Of a stretch of 64,000 nt of DNA, positions 20,601-29,149 are shown piece by piece. Location of the stretch: assembly GCA_003241695.1 (NCBI GenBank), contig QFPN01000002.1, positions 248,001-312,000 on the forward strand, in the 5' to 3' direction. A program made the translations under genes and the position numbers. How positions within the stretch are numbered: the first letter of the stretch is position 1; the number at the start of each line of letters is the position of its first letter. This stretch comes from Ancylobacter novellus. GTDB lineage: Bacteria; Pseudomonadota; Alphaproteobacteria; Rhizobiales; Methylopilaceae. The notes under the pieces are model-generated. The model was not told where the DNA came from and searched no databases. It saw only the letters and a program-made list of their open reading frames with translations.

Positions 20601-23600
20601 GCCGCTCGGCGAGGGCGACCTCGACATGACGGTGACGGTGCGCCGGCTCCCCCTCGCGCTCGCCAACGCCTTCCAGCCCGAGCTCGGATTCGGCGGCCGG
20701 CTCGAGGCCGACGCGCGGGTGACCGGCCCGGTGACGGCGCCGACCGGATCCTACAAGGCGAAGGTCGTCGACTTCACCTCGGCGCGCGCGAAGGGCGTCG
20801 CGCCGATCTCGATCGACGCGGCCGGCGAACTGCAGGCCGGCCGCGTCACGACCGACGCCGTGATCGCGGGCGGCGGCGGCGTTTGGGCGACGGCCAAGGG
20901 TTTCGTCCCGCTCGGTCAGGGCGACGTCGACATGGGCGTGTCGATCCGGGAGCTTCCGCTCGCGATCGCCAACGCTTTCGCGCCGGATCTCGGCCTCGGC
21001 GGCGTCCTGCGCGGTGACCTCAAGGTGAGCGGCCCGGTTTCCGCGCCGCGCGGAACCTACGATCTCAAGGTGGCCGATCTCGTCGCCGCGCCCGCCAAGG
21101 GGCTGCCGGCGCTTCAGGTCGAGACCCGCGGCGCGCTCGAGGGCGACCGCGCCACCACGGTCACGAGCGTCACGGGCGGCGGTCTCGATCTCGCCGCTCA
21201 GGGAACGGCGCCGCTCGGCGACGGCCCGATCGACATGGACGTCGCCATCCGCAATCTGCCGCTCAAGATCGCCGACGCGTTCTTGCCGCAGGCGTCGCTC
21301 AGCGGCGCGCTGACGGGTACGGCGAAGATCGGCGGGACCGCGAAGGCCCCGGCCGGAACCTACGACCTCACGGTCGCCGATCTCGCCTCGGCGCGCGCGA
21401 AAGGCGTTCCGCCGCTCGCCGTCTACGCCCGCGGCGACTTCGACCCGAAGCGCGTCGTCACCGACGCGCTGGTGACCGGCGGCGGCGGGATCGAGGCGAG
21501 CGCCAAGGGCTCGGCGCCGATCGGCGAGGGCGACCTCGACATGACGGTCGGCCTCAAGACCTTCCCGCTGGCGCTCGCGAACGCGTTCCTGCCCGAGCTT
21601 GGACTGGCCGGGACCGCGCAGGGCTCCGCCAAGCTCGCCGGCCCCGTCAAGGCGCCGATCGGAACCTACGACCTCACGGTGAAGGACCTGACGGCCGCGC
21701 AGGCCAAGAGCGTTCCGCCGCTTCAGATCGCGGCCAGGGGCGATCTCGCCGGCGACCGCGTCTCGACGGACGCCGCCATCACCGGCGCGGGCGGGATCAG
21801 CGTCACGGCGCAGGGCTCGGCGCCGATCGGCGCGGGCGATCTCGACATGAAGGTCGCGATCCGCGAGCTGCCGCTCGCGCTCGCCAACGGCTTCCGGCCG
21901 GAGCTCGGACTGTCGGGCGTGCTCCGCGGCGACGCGCGGGTGCTCGGGCCGGTCTCGGCGCCGCGCGGAACCTACGATCTCACGATCGCCGATCTTCTCT
22001 CGGCTCAGGCTAAGGGCGTGCCGGCGCTCAAGGTGGCGGCCAAGGGCGCGCTCGAAGGAAACCGCGTCACCACCGACGCGTCGGTGACGGGCGGCGGCGG
22101 GATTTCGGTTACGGCGAAGGGCTCCGCCCCCATCGGCGAGGGCGATCTCGACATGGCGGTCGCGATCAGGGAGTTGCCGCTCGCGCTCGCCAACGCCTTC
22201 AAGCCGGAACTCGGCCTCGCCGGCGTCCTCAAGGGCGACGCCAGGGTTTCGGGGCCGATCGCGGCTCCGCGGGGGACCTACGATCTTTCGGTTTCGGGGC
22301 TCACCACCGCGCGGGCGAAGGGCGTGCCGGCGCTCGCGATCGCGTCGAAAGGCGCGCTCGAAGGCGACCGGGTCACGACCGACACCACCGTTTCGGGCGG
22401 CGGCGGGGTGAGCCTTAAGGCGCAGGGCTCGGCCCCGCTCGGACAGGGCGACCTCGACATGGCGGTCGCGATCCGCGAGATCCCGCTCGCGCTCGCCAAC
22501 GCCTTCTCGCCCTCGCTCGGCCTCGCGGGCAAGCTTACCGGCGACGTGAAGGTGTCAGGCCGCACGGCCGCGCCGCAGGGCGTCTACGATCTCGTGGTCG
22601 AGAACCTGACCTCCGCCCAGGCCAGAGGCGTGCCGGCGCTGCGGATCACGTCGAAGGGCGCTCTCGAAGGCTCGCGGGTGACGACCGACACGGCGGTCAC
22701 CGGCGGAGGCGGCGTGCGGCTGACGGCGAAAGGCGCGGCGCCGATCGGCGCGGGCGACCTCGACATGACGGTCGACGTCGCCGAACTGCCGCTCGCAATC
22801 GCGAACGGCTTCTCGCCGGGCCTCGGGCTTTCGGGCAAGCTCGCGGGCGGCGCCAAGGTCGCCGGTCCGCTCTCGGCGCCGACCGGCGACTACGACCTGC
22901 GCGTCACCGGCCTGACGGCCGCCGCGGCGAAGGGCGTTCCCGCGCTTCAGATTGCGGCGAAGGGCGCGCTCGCCTCGGGTCGCGTGACCACCGACACCGC
23001 GATCACCGGCGGCGGCGGAATCAGCGTCACGGCCAAGGGCTCCGCGCCGCTCTCCGCGACCGGGCCGCTCGACGTCGCAATCCTGATCCGCAACGTGCCT
23101 CTCTCGCTCGCCAACGGCTTCTCGCCGGGCCTCGGCGCCAACGGCATGCTGCAGGGCGAGGCGAAAGTCGGAGGGACCGCGTCCGCTCCGTCCGGAACCT
23201 ATGCGCTGAAGGTCACGGGGCTCTCGACGCAGGCGACCCGCGGCGCGGGCGTGCCGCCGGCCGCGATCGACGCCAAGGGGCGGCTCGACGGCAAGCGCGT
23301 CTTCACCGACACGGTGGTCACCGCGGCCAGCGGACTGCGCGTCACGGCGAGGGGATCAGCCCCGCTCGGCGCGGGCGACCTCGACCTTCAGGTCGTGGGG
23401 CGCGCTCCGCTCGCCTTCCTCAACGACACGCTCTCGGTGTCGGGCGACCGCATCGACGGCGTCGCCACCTTCGACATGAAGGTCGGCGGCGGGACCTCTT
23501 CGCCGCGGATCAACGGAACGGGCGCGCTGCAGAACGCCTCCTATTCGAACCGCGTTTCCGGCCTCCAGCTTCGTGCGATTCAGGCCTCGATCGCCGCAAA

Positions 23601-24699
23601 CGGAACCAATATCGAGCTCCGCAGCCTCCGCGCGACGACGCGCAACGGCGGCACGATCTCGGGTTCGGGCCGCGTCGCGGTCGATCCGGCCGCGGGCTTT
23701 CCGGGCGAGATCAACTTCCAGGCGCAGAACGCCGAGGTGGTCGGGACCGACATCGTGACCGCCATCACGGACGCGAACCTGAAGCTTCAGGGACCGCTCG
23801 CGCGCCGGCCGGTGGTCAACGGCACGATCCGCACCCGCTCCGTGGAAATCCAGATCCCGGACCGCATTCCCGCGCAGTACACGCCCCTGCCGGACGTGAA
23901 GCATCGCGGCGCTTCTCCGGCCGTCACGCGCCAGCTCAAGATGGTCAATACGGGCGGGGGCAAAGCCGGCTCGAAGGAGGACGCCTTCCTCGCGACGCTC
24001 GACATCGACGTGGTGGCGGACAACCGGATCTTCATCCGCGGGATGGGCATGGCGGCGGAGGCCGGCGGCCGGATCAAGATCACCGGCACTTCCGCCGATC
24101 CGCAGCCGGTCGGCGCCTTCGACCTGCGGTCCGGCCGCAGCTCCATCACGGTGCTCGGCAAGCGGCTGAACTTCACGCGCGGGCAGGTGGGCTTCGCGGG
24201 CGATCTCGACCCGACGCTCGATTTCCTCGCGGAGACGCCAGCGAAAGGCATCACGGCGCAGGTGGTCATCACCGGCAACGCTTCGTCGCCGAAGATCGAA
24301 TTCACCTCGAACCCCGCGGTGCCGCAGGACGAGGTGCTGTCGCGCCTGCTGTTCGACAAGTCATCGGGCGAGCTGACGCCGAGCCAGGCCATCACGCTCG
24401 CCCAGGCGGTCGCCCAGTATTCCGGCGTCGGCGGCGGCGGCGCGGGGCCGCTCGACAGCCTGCGCAAGGGACTCGGAGTCGACAGTCTCGACCTCGCCGC
24501 CGGCTCCGGCGGCGGCTTCGGGCTCGGCGTCGGAAAGTACATTTCCGACAACATCTATCTCGGCGTGACGCAGGGCGCGTCGCCGGAAACAACCGGGGTG
24601 ACGGTCGACATCGACATCACCAAGAACATCAAGGCGCAGGGGATGGCGGGGGCCGCGGGGAATACCTCCGCGGGCGTCGCCGTCGAATGGGATTACTGA
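17605..24699 (+). CDS. tamB: Translocation and assembly module protein TamB, very long with internal repeats
   Basis: This 2364-residue protein has one N-terminal membrane anchor (about residues 8-30). A very long repetitive beta-strand region follows, then a C-terminal DUF490/TamB domain (about 2000-2364) ending in VDIDITKNIKAQGMAG and VAVEWDY. E. coli TamB is about 1259 residues, so this one is nearly twice as long. The extra length comes from ten tandem units of about 102 residues (913-1935). TamB forms a hydrophobic groove bridging inner and outer membranes, so repeat number should set rod length. It follows tamA directly and is almost certainly cotranscribed. Confidence 0.92.
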   Translation: MAVLKRALIALAILLLIPVVVLAAAFAYLTTAHGLSSVASVVSEYASSDDTKISVGDIEGSFPYDLTLKDVRLSDRKGEWLTADRARVIWSPLSLYSGKLKIDLVDLGRVAVAREPDYPEKAENLPPPDPNAPLFPELPIEIELDRFSLADLDLAQPVIGVPARLAATASAMVRKPRDGVSAEFDVRRTDGTKGQFSGRARFVPATNGVEVSLRGSEPAGGLIARMAQIPGLPPVDIGMEGAGTLDALRTQLVVTAGTQGRIDGASDLRREGKGRRVTLELTGDVGGMVQPAIAPLVDGKSRVTANAFVPDEGPIEISETTVDIPAVRLGARGKIDLDAETVDLSYDLRAGDASRFAALLPGVKWASLTALGTAKGPLDHPVLNATVDAGGLAAPQGAADTARVVLSAAPDGPLAKESTRIAATVDATADGVRFADDRLFTLGRAFSLSAAAVTTPKGETDVERAEVKLADVRATYAGKASPEAVKGKATVTAADLSTLSGLAGRTLAGSLDLKSDLDVAFDLSRLNVSIDGSGAGLRTGVDQVDALTGGSLSIKGGVTRAEDGAFAFRGFDARGDHVVVTADGSVTQERADAKIKAEIDDLARIDQRASGKATATADLTGRLEDLGVKAVLAVPSGEAMGRPLRDVEVRVDAAHLTGDVAGTVALGGSLDGKPLTGGGRLVTEPSGARRIEGLDLAVASTTVKGAVTVAPSGVATGALAIDAPDLSEVGALALTELAGALKGDVALSDQGGVQRAVVKLDGSNISAPGAKVGALKVDAAVLDPAGKVTVDGSVEGSGIVAGGQAVDRLSLVAKGEPNGMDVSLDMGAKASSAKAQARVAYAPDQTRIDLSRLDLAGGGKTAALNGPAAIRLVAEEVVIDAFSLRAGEGGVLDVSGRAGETLDLNLALRELPLALGNAFTPGLDLAGQADGTAKVAGAATAPVADYDLKVSGLSIAKLRDAKVPPLTIATRGRLEGPRVTTDTTITGAGGLEAQAQGSAPLGEGDLDMTVTVRRLPLALANAFQPELGFGGRLEADARVTGPVTAPTGSYKAKVVDFTSARAKGVAPISIDAAGELQAGRVTTDAVIAGGGGVWATAKGFVPLGQGDVDMGVSIRELPLAIANAFAPDLGLGGVLRGDLKVSGPVSAPRGTYDLKVADLVAAPAKGLPALQVETRGALEGDRATTVTSVTGGGLDLAAQGTAPLGDGPIDMDVAIRNLPLKIADAFLPQASLSGALTGTAKIGGTAKAPAGTYDLTVADLASARAKGVPPLAVYARGDFDPKRVVTDALVTGGGGIEASAKGSAPIGEGDLDMTVGLKTFPLALANAFLPELGLAGTAQGSAKLAGPVKAPIGTYDLTVKDLTAAQAKSVPPLQIAARGDLAGDRVSTDAAITGAGGISVTAQGSAPIGAGDLDMKVAIRELPLALANGFRPELGLSGVLRGDARVLGPVSAPRGTYDLTIADLLSAQAKGVPALKVAAKGALEGNRVTTDASVTGGGGISVTAKGSAPIGEGDLDMAVAIRELPLALANAFKPELGLAGVLKGDARVSGPIAAPRGTYDLSVSGLTTARAKGVPALAIASKGALEGDRVTTDTTVSGGGGVSLKAQGSAPLGQGDLDMAVAIREIPLALANAFSPSLGLAGKLTGDVKVSGRTAAPQGVYDLVVENLTSAQARGVPALRITSKGALEGSRVTTDTAVTGGGGVRLTAKGAAPIGAGDLDMTVDVAELPLAIANGFSPGLGLSGKLAGGAKVAGPLSAPTGDYDLRVTGLTAAAAKGVPALQIAAKGALASGRVTTDTAITGGGGISVTAKGSAPLSATGPLDVAILIRNVPLSLANGFSPGLGANGMLQGEAKVGGTASAPSGTYALKVTGLSTQATRGAGVPPAAIDAKGRLDGKRVFTDTVVTAASGLRVTARGSAPLGAGDLDLQVVGRAPLAFLNDTLSVSGDRIDGVATFDMKVGGGTSSPRINGTGALQNASYSNRVSGLQLRAIQASIAANGTNIELRSLRATTRNGGTISGSGRVAVDPAAGFPGEINFQAQNAEVVGTDIVTAITDANLKLQGPLARRPVVNGTIRTRSVEIQIPDRIPAQYTPLPDVKHRGASPAVTRQLKMVNTGGGKAGSKEDAFLATLDIDVVADNRIFIRGMGMAAEAGGRIKITGTSADPQPVGAFDLRSGRSSITVLGKRLNFTRGQVGFAGDLDPTLDFLAETPAKGITAQVVITGNASSPKIEFTSNPAVPQDEVLSRLLFDKSSGELTPSQAITLAQAVAQYSGVGGGGAGPLDSLRKGLGVDSLDLAAGSGGGFGLGVGKYISDNIYLGVTQGASPETTGVTVDIDITKNIKAQGMAGAAGNTSAGVAVEWDY
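20341..23409 (+). repeat. Ten tandem about 306-bp repeats inside tamB
   Basis: Units begin at 20341, 20653, 20959, 21262, 21568, 21874, 22180, 22486, 22792 and 23101, each at a codon stretch for PLALANAF or a variant. The array ends at 23409. Spacing is 303-312 bases, always a multiple of three. A typical unit reads PLALANAF, LGLAG, GPVSAPRGTYDL, AKGVPAL, GALEGDRVTTD, VTGGGGI, KGSAPIGEGDLDM. Copies differ mainly at third codon positions and a few residues. Confidence 0.93.
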
Positions 24700-24743
24700 G
24701 CAGGCGCGGCACGCCGTCGGCGGATCGTGGATCGTGACGTCAC

Positions 24744-25094
24744 ATGAACGATGAGGCGGAAGAGGCGCGGCGCCGCACGAGCGAACGGATCGCAGAGGTC
24801 CGCGCGCGTTTCGCCGCGGGCCTGACCGAGCGCGTGAACGCCCTCTCGGCTCTGGCCATGAGGGCCGGCGGGGCGGATCGCGCCGCGGCCGCTGAAGCGT
24901 TCGGCGGGCTGCGGCTCGGGCTGCACAATCTCGCCGGGGGCGCGCCGACGCTCGGGCTGCCGGCGCTCGGCAGGGCGGCGGCGACGCTCGAAAAGCGGCT
25001 GATCGCGGCCCGCTGTCCGGACGGCGGCCTCGACGCGGAGACGGCGGCGTCGCTCGCCAGAGACGTCGCCGGGCTGCCGTCGACGATCGGGTAG
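24744..25094 (+). CDS. Hpt domain protein (phosphotransfer-like)
   Basis: This 116-residue helical protein has a histidine-phosphotransfer signature: LHNLAGGAPTLGLPAL, with the presumed phosphoacceptor H61, followed by AAATLEKRL. This resembles the HxLKGxxxxxG pattern of Hpt domains, with the usual Lys replaced by Ala. It is convergent with a histidine kinase gene, the two stops only 39 bases apart, so a shared phosphorelay is plausible but not shown. No other domain is present. Confidence 0.68.
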   Translation: MNDEAEEARRRTSERIAEVRARFAAGLTERVNALSALAMRAGGADRAAAAEAFGGLRLGLHNLAGGAPTLGLPALGRAAATLEKRLIAARCPDGGLDAETAASLARDVAGLPSTIG

Positions 25095-25133
25095 GGCGCC
25101 CGCCCGCGACGACGGCCGACAGGCGGCGAAGGG

Positions 25134-26693
25134 TCAGCTCGCGCGGCGCAGCGCCGCGCCCGGCGCCTCGGCGCGGTCGCGGGCGGGCTTCGCCTTGTCC
25201 GTCATCGGCGCGAGCGCGCTCATGACGCGGACGGCGGGCAGGGCGACGATCACCTCGGTGCCTTCCCGGAGCTTCGATTTCAGCGAGAAGCTCCCGCCGT
25301 GAAGGTCGATGAGGCCCTTGACGATCGGCAGGCCGAGTCCCGCGCCCTGCTCGGCGGTCTTGATCGCGAGGCTGCCCTGGCCGAAGGAGGCGAGGACGGT
25401 CGGGATCTCCTCTTCGGGAATGCCGGGCCCGGTGTCGGCGACCGACACGTACTGGCCGCCCGAGGCCGTCCAGCCGAGCTTGATGCGGATCTCGCCGCCC
25501 TGGGGCGTAAACTTGATGGCGTTCGACAGCAGGTTGAGCACGATCTGGCGGATCGCCCGCTCGTCCGCCCAGACCGGCGGCAGGTTCGGCTCGACGATCT
25601 CGCGGATATGGATGCCGCGCTTCTTCGCGCGCAGCATGAGGAGATGGTGGCAATCCTCGACGATGTAAGCGAGACGCACGCTCTCCTCGTTCAGCTCGTA
25701 CCGCCCCGCCTCGATGCGCGACAGGTCGAGGATCTCGTTGATGAGGTTGAGCAGGTGCTGGCCCGACTGGTGGATGTCGTCGGCGTATTCCTTGTAGGTC
25801 GGCGTGGCGTGGCGCCCGAAGATCTCGGCCTTCATGACCTCGGAGAAGCCCAGAATGGCGTTGAGCGGCGTTCTCAGCTCGTGGCTCATCGTGGCGAGGA
25901 AGCGGGACTTGGCGAGGTTCGCCTCCTCGGCCCGGCGGCGGGCCTCGTCGGAGTTGGCCTTGGCCTGCTCGAGCTCGCCGATCAGCGCGTCCTTCTCGGC
26001 GCGGAACTCGAGCGTTTCGAGCGCAGTGGCGTGAAGGCGCTGGGCGAGGAGAAGAAAGTAGATCGCGGAGCCTGCGGTGAGGGCCGCGACGGCGTTGCCG
26101 GCCGCGCCGCCCTTGGCGGCGTAGACCGCGATCACGACGGCCGCGATCGGGATCGTCGCCGCGCAGACCGCGGCGGGCGCGGTCGCGGACAGCATGGTCG
26201 CGACCGCGAGGCCGACCAGCATGACGAAGATCGACACGACCTCGGCCGCCGCGCCCGTCGGGCTCGCGTCGGCCAGCAGCACGACCATCGAGCCCCAGGC
26301 GAGGCCGTTCAACGCTTCCGCCGCGGCGAAGCGCCAGCTCCAGCGTCGAACGTCTTTCGCCTCCACCTCCTGCGAGATGAAGCGGCGGGCGAAAACCATG
26401 ACGAGCCCATGCCCGGCGAACGCCGCGGCGAGCCACGCGAGAGCGAGCGCGGGCGGAAGCCAGACCATCGAGACGCCGGCGATCACCACGGCGACGCCGA
26501 GCGACACGAGCACGGCCGAGAGCCGGTTCTGGGCGTAGATGCGGGCGAGTTCGACCGTGAACTCCGGCCGTGGACCGGAGCTCGACGTCAGCGTCTCGCG
26601 CGCCGCCCTGACTTTCTGGCTTACGAGCCTGCGGCGTTCGGACGTTTCGCTCGTCCGGCGGTCGGACGACCGCTCCGCCGGGAGGTCGAACAT
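25134..26693 (-). CDS. Membrane sensor histidine kinase (PdhS/PleC-like)
   Basis: The product is 519 residues from the ATG at 26693 (a GTG at 26699 is equally possible). Six predicted membrane helices occupy about residues 59-218 with almost no periplasmic loop. A coiled linker of about 45 residues follows. The HisKA box is MSHELRTPLNAILGFSEVM with H271. The catalytic domain has NLLSNAIKF (N box), DTGPGIP (G1) and GAGLGLPIVKGL (G2). The HisKA sequence resembles the PdhS/PleC/DivJ group that acts on DivK in Alphaproteobacteria. No response regulator is adjacent. The nearest signalling gene is the Hpt protein. Confidence 0.85.
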   Translation of the reverse strand: MFDLPAERSSDRRTSETSERRRLVSQKVRAARETLTSSSGPRPEFTVELARIYAQNRLSAVLVSLGVAVVIAGVSMVWLPPALALAWLAAAFAGHGLVMVFARRFISQEVEAKDVRRWSWRFAAAEALNGLAWGSMVVLLADASPTGAAAEVVSIFVMLVGLAVATMLSATAPAAVCAATIPIAAVVIAVYAAKGGAAGNAVAALTAGSAIYFLLLAQRLHATALETLEFRAEKDALIGELEQAKANSDEARRRAEEANLAKSRFLATMSHELRTPLNAILGFSEVMKAEIFGRHATPTYKEYADDIHQSGQHLLNLINEILDLSRIEAGRYELNEESVRLAYIVEDCHHLLMLRAKKRGIHIREIVEPNLPPVWADERAIRQIVLNLLSNAIKFTPQGGEIRIKLGWTASGGQYVSVADTGPGIPEEEIPTVLASFGQGSLAIKTAEQGAGLGLPIVKGLIDLHGGSFSLKSKLREGTEVIVALPAVRVMSALAPMTDKAKPARDRAEAPGAALRRAS

Positions 26694-26797
26694 GTCCACG
26701 TGTCGGGGGCCTGTCTGTCATTCGCTAGGGACGCCAACATGGCCGACAAACCTTTAAGACCCGCTGACCTGATCGTTCGATTTCAACGGAACGCGCG

Positions 26798-27451
26798 ATG
26801 AAGTCGCCTCACGGCGGCGCCCGGGCGGAGCGCGATCTCGAAGCGATTCTGGCCGAGATCCGCGCCTGCCGCATCTGCCGGGACGCGCCGCGGGGACGCC
26901 CTCTGCCGCATGAGCCGCGGCCGGTCGTGCGGGCGCGCGCCTCCGCCCGCATCGCGATCTGCGGGCAGGCGCCCGGCACGCGCGTCCATGCGAGCGGGGT
27001 GCCGTTCTCCGATCCGTCCGGCGTGCGTCTTCGCGGCTGGCTCGGGGTCAAGGAAGCCGAGTTCTACGACGAGGCCCGCGTCGCGATCGCGCCGATGGGG
27101 TTCTGCTTCCCCGGCCTGACGGCCGGCGGAGCGGATCTTCCGCCGCGACGCGAATGCGCGCCGGCCTGGCGAGCCGCGCTGTTCTCGCATCTTCCAGACC
27201 TCGAACTGGTGGTCGCGGTTGGCCGGCCGGCTCAGCTCTGGCATCTCGGCGGCGACGCGGCCCCGAACCTCACCGAAACCGTCGCCGCCTGGCGCGGCGT
27301 CCTGGAGCGTCCGGGCTCGCCAACGGTGTTTCCCCTCCCGCATCCGTCGTGGCGCAACAACGCCTGGCTCAAGCGGAACGCTTGGTTCGAGACGGAAGCC
27401 GTCCCCGAACTGCGGCGCATGATCAGGCGGCTGCTCGACGGCGAATCTTGA
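26798..27451 (+). CDS. Uracil-DNA glycosylase family protein
   Basis: This 217-residue protein shows the UDG superfamily motif A as ICGQAPGTRVHASGVPFSDPSG and motif B as LPHPSWRNNAWLK. Cysteines at CRIC near the N-terminus, CFPG and REC could coordinate an iron-sulphur cluster as in family 4/5 enzymes, but spacing was not checked against a structure. The protein would remove uracil or related lesions from DNA. It is monocistronic, divergent from the kinase gene, and the start is an ATG 105 bases from the kinase ATG. Confidence 0.83.
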   Translation: MKSPHGGARAERDLEAILAEIRACRICRDAPRGRPLPHEPRPVVRARASARIAICGQAPGTRVHASGVPFSDPSGVRLRGWLGVKEAEFYDEARVAIAPMGFCFPGLTAGGADLPPRRECAPAWRAALFSHLPDLELVVAVGRPAQLWHLGGDAAPNLTETVAAWRGVLERPGSPTVFPLPHPSWRNNAWLKRNAWFETEAVPELRRMIRRLLDGES

Positions 27452-27530
27452 CGCCACGGCCGCAGGGCGGCCCACGGCGGGACGTGACATCGACGAATGG
27501 GCGGATGCGCGCCTCGGAGGAGCGGCCTCG

Positions 27531-28055
27531 ATGATTCGACGTTTCGCAGCGGCGACCGCAATGGCGGTCGCTCTCGCCGCCGCGGCGGCGAGCCCCGCGG
27601 GCGCTCAGGACGCCGGCCAGAGCCGGGCGGAGAAGAGGGAGCAGCGGTCGGAACGGCTGCTGAAGCGTTTCGACCGGCTCGACAAGAACCGCGACGGCGT
27701 CCTCGACCGTTCCGAGGTCGAGCGTCCGTCCATGCGTCTCTTCAAGCGCGCGGACCGCAACAATGACGGCGTGGTCGACCGCGACGAGGTCACGCGGCTC
27801 GAGGAGGCCCGCGGCCGCAGAGGCGGAAAGAACGCGGGCCGCCAGGGCGGTGGGCAGAGGCTGGAGAAACGCTTCGAAAGGGCCGATAAGAACGGCGACG
27901 GGCGTGTGACCCGCGAGGAGTTCCTCGGCCGGACGCCGCGCTGGTTTTCCCGCGCCGACGTCGACCGCGACGGCCGCGTGACGAAGGCGGAGCTCGAGGA
28001 GTTTCTCGAGCGCGGGCCTGCGAAGCGCGGCAAGAGGAACAGGGACGACGAGTGA
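27531..28055 (+). CDS. Exported protein with four EF-hand loops
   Basis: This 174-residue protein has a signal peptide (about 1-26, ending AGAQ). Four canonical 12-residue EF-hand loops follow: DKNRDGVLDRSE (51-62), DRNNDGVVDRDE (75-86), DKNGDGRVTREE (119-130) and DVDRDGRVTKAE (143-154). All have Asp at 1, Asp at 5, Gly at 6 and Glu at 12, so calcium binding is expected. Loops are paired 1-2 and 3-4 with a basic Gly-rich linker. A GGAGGAG ribosome site precedes the ATG. It lies 31 bases upstream of an ECF sigma gene in the same direction. Confidence 0.87.
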   Translation: MIRRFAAATAMAVALAAAAASPAGAQDAGQSRAEKREQRSERLLKRFDRLDKNRDGVLDRSEVERPSMRLFKRADRNNDGVVDRDEVTRLEEARGRRGGKNAGRQGGGQRLEKRFERADKNGDGRVTREEFLGRTPRWFSRADVDRDGRVTKAELEEFLERGPAKRGKRNRDDE

Positions 28056-28086
28056 TGGGCCGAGCGGGGGGCGGAGGTGCCGGGTG

Positions 28087-28719
28087 ATGGCGGCTTCAAT
28101 CGCGATCGCGCCCGCTTACGACGGACGGCGCATGGCTTCGGGTGAGACGGCTCGGCCGGAACGGCCCGAGACGGGTGAGGACGACGCGTTGATGGCGCGG
28201 GTCGCGGCCGGCGACCAGCGCGCGTTTTCGCGCCTCGTCGCGCGCCACGCGCCGCGGGCTCAGGCGCTCGCCCATCGGTTCACGGGCTCGGCGACCGAGG
28301 CCGAGGACATCGTGCAGGAGGCGTTCTGGCGGGTGTGGCGTTCGGCCGCGCGATGGCAGCCCGGCGGAGCGTTGTTCTCGACCTGGCTTCACCGGATCGT
28401 GGTCAATCTCTGCGTCGACCGCGCCCGGCGCCAGAGAATAAGAAACTGGTTGCCCTTCGCGGACGCTTTCGACCCGCCCTCGGACGAGCCGGGACCGGAG
28501 CGCTCGCTCGCCGATCGAGACGAGGTCGCGAAGGTCAGGGCCGACATACTTTCGCTCCCCGAACGCCAGCGCGCGGCGCTGCTGCTGTCGGCCGACGGGG
28601 AGCGTTCAAACGCCGAAATCGCAACCGTGCTGGAGACGAGCGAGAAGGCGGTGGAATCGATGCTTGTGCGCGCCCGGCGGACGCTTCGCGCCCGGCTCGC
28701 GACGCGCGAGGAGAACTGA
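28087..28719 (+). CDS. ECF-type RNA polymerase sigma factor
   Basis: This 210-residue sigma-70 family protein contains region 2 (residues about 35-105) with DALMARVAAGDQRAFSRLV, EAEDIVQEAFWRVWRSA and FSTWLHRIVVNLCVDRARR. Region 4 (about 145-200) has LSLPERQRAALLLSADGERSNAEIA and SEKAVESMLVRARRTLR. Region 3 is absent, as usual in ECF factors. The ATG at 28087 lies eight bases behind GGAGGT. A second ATG at 28132 is possible. The anti-sigma-like gene follows immediately. The N-terminal extension of about 30 residues is unusual. Confidence 0.9.
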   Translation: MAASIAIAPAYDGRRMASGETARPERPETGEDDALMARVAAGDQRAFSRLVARHAPRAQALAHRFTGSATEAEDIVQEAFWRVWRSAARWQPGGALFSTWLHRIVVNLCVDRARRQRIRNWLPFADAFDPPSDEPGPERSLADRDEVAKVRADILSLPERQRAALLLSADGERSNAEIATVLETSEKAVESMLVRARRTLRARLATREEN

Positions 28720-28720
28720 G

Positions 28721-29149
28721 ATGACGGATCAGGGGCGGATCGACCTTTTCGCCGAGCGGCTGGACGCCCTCGGCCCGGATTTTTCGCGCTGGCCGGAAGC
28801 CGAAGCCTCCGCGGCGCGCACGCTCGTGCTGAGGTCGGAAGGCGCGCGCCAGCGCCATGACGAGGCGCGGCGGCTCGCCGGGCTGGTCGGGGAGGCTGCG
28901 GCCTCCGATATGCCGAACGGTCTCGCCTTCCGCATCGTCTCGGAAGTTTCGGCGCGGCGGAGCGACAGGCTTGGCTGGCTGTTCTATTCGCCGCGGCGCT
29001 TCGGGCTCGCCGGTGCGGGTCTCTGCGCGGTCGCGCTCGCGGTCGGCGTCGCGCTCGGGGCGCTCGGCCAGTCGGCCCAGGCGGACGGCGGCGCCGACGT
29101 CGACGTCGGCTCGGTGTTCTCGCTGACCTTGACGGACGGAGACCTGTGA
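28721..29149 (+). CDS. Anti-sigma-factor-like single-pass membrane protein
   Basis: This 142-residue protein has a cytoplasmic N-terminal helical part (residues 1-90). One membrane helix follows at about 103-122 (GLAGAGLCAVALAVGVALG). The C-terminal tail is short, acidic and periplasmic (GGADVDVGSVFSL). Size, topology and position directly after an ECF sigma gene fit an anti-sigma factor. No zinc-binding HxxxCxxC motif is present. The start is one base after the sigma stop, and its own stop overlaps the next GTG. Function is inferred from context. Confidence 0.68.
   Translation: MTDQGRIDLFAERLDALGPDFSRWPEAEASAARTLVLRSEGARQRHDEARRLAGLVGEAAASDMPNGLAFRIVSEVSARRSDRLGWLFYSPRRFGLAGAGLCAVALAVGVALGALGQSAQADGGADVDVGSVFSLTLTDGDL

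Noticed and set aside
20341..23409. Regular about 306-base repeats considered as a CRISPR or satellite array
   Set aside because: Period is always a multiple of three, inside an open frame, and encodes a repeated protein unit.
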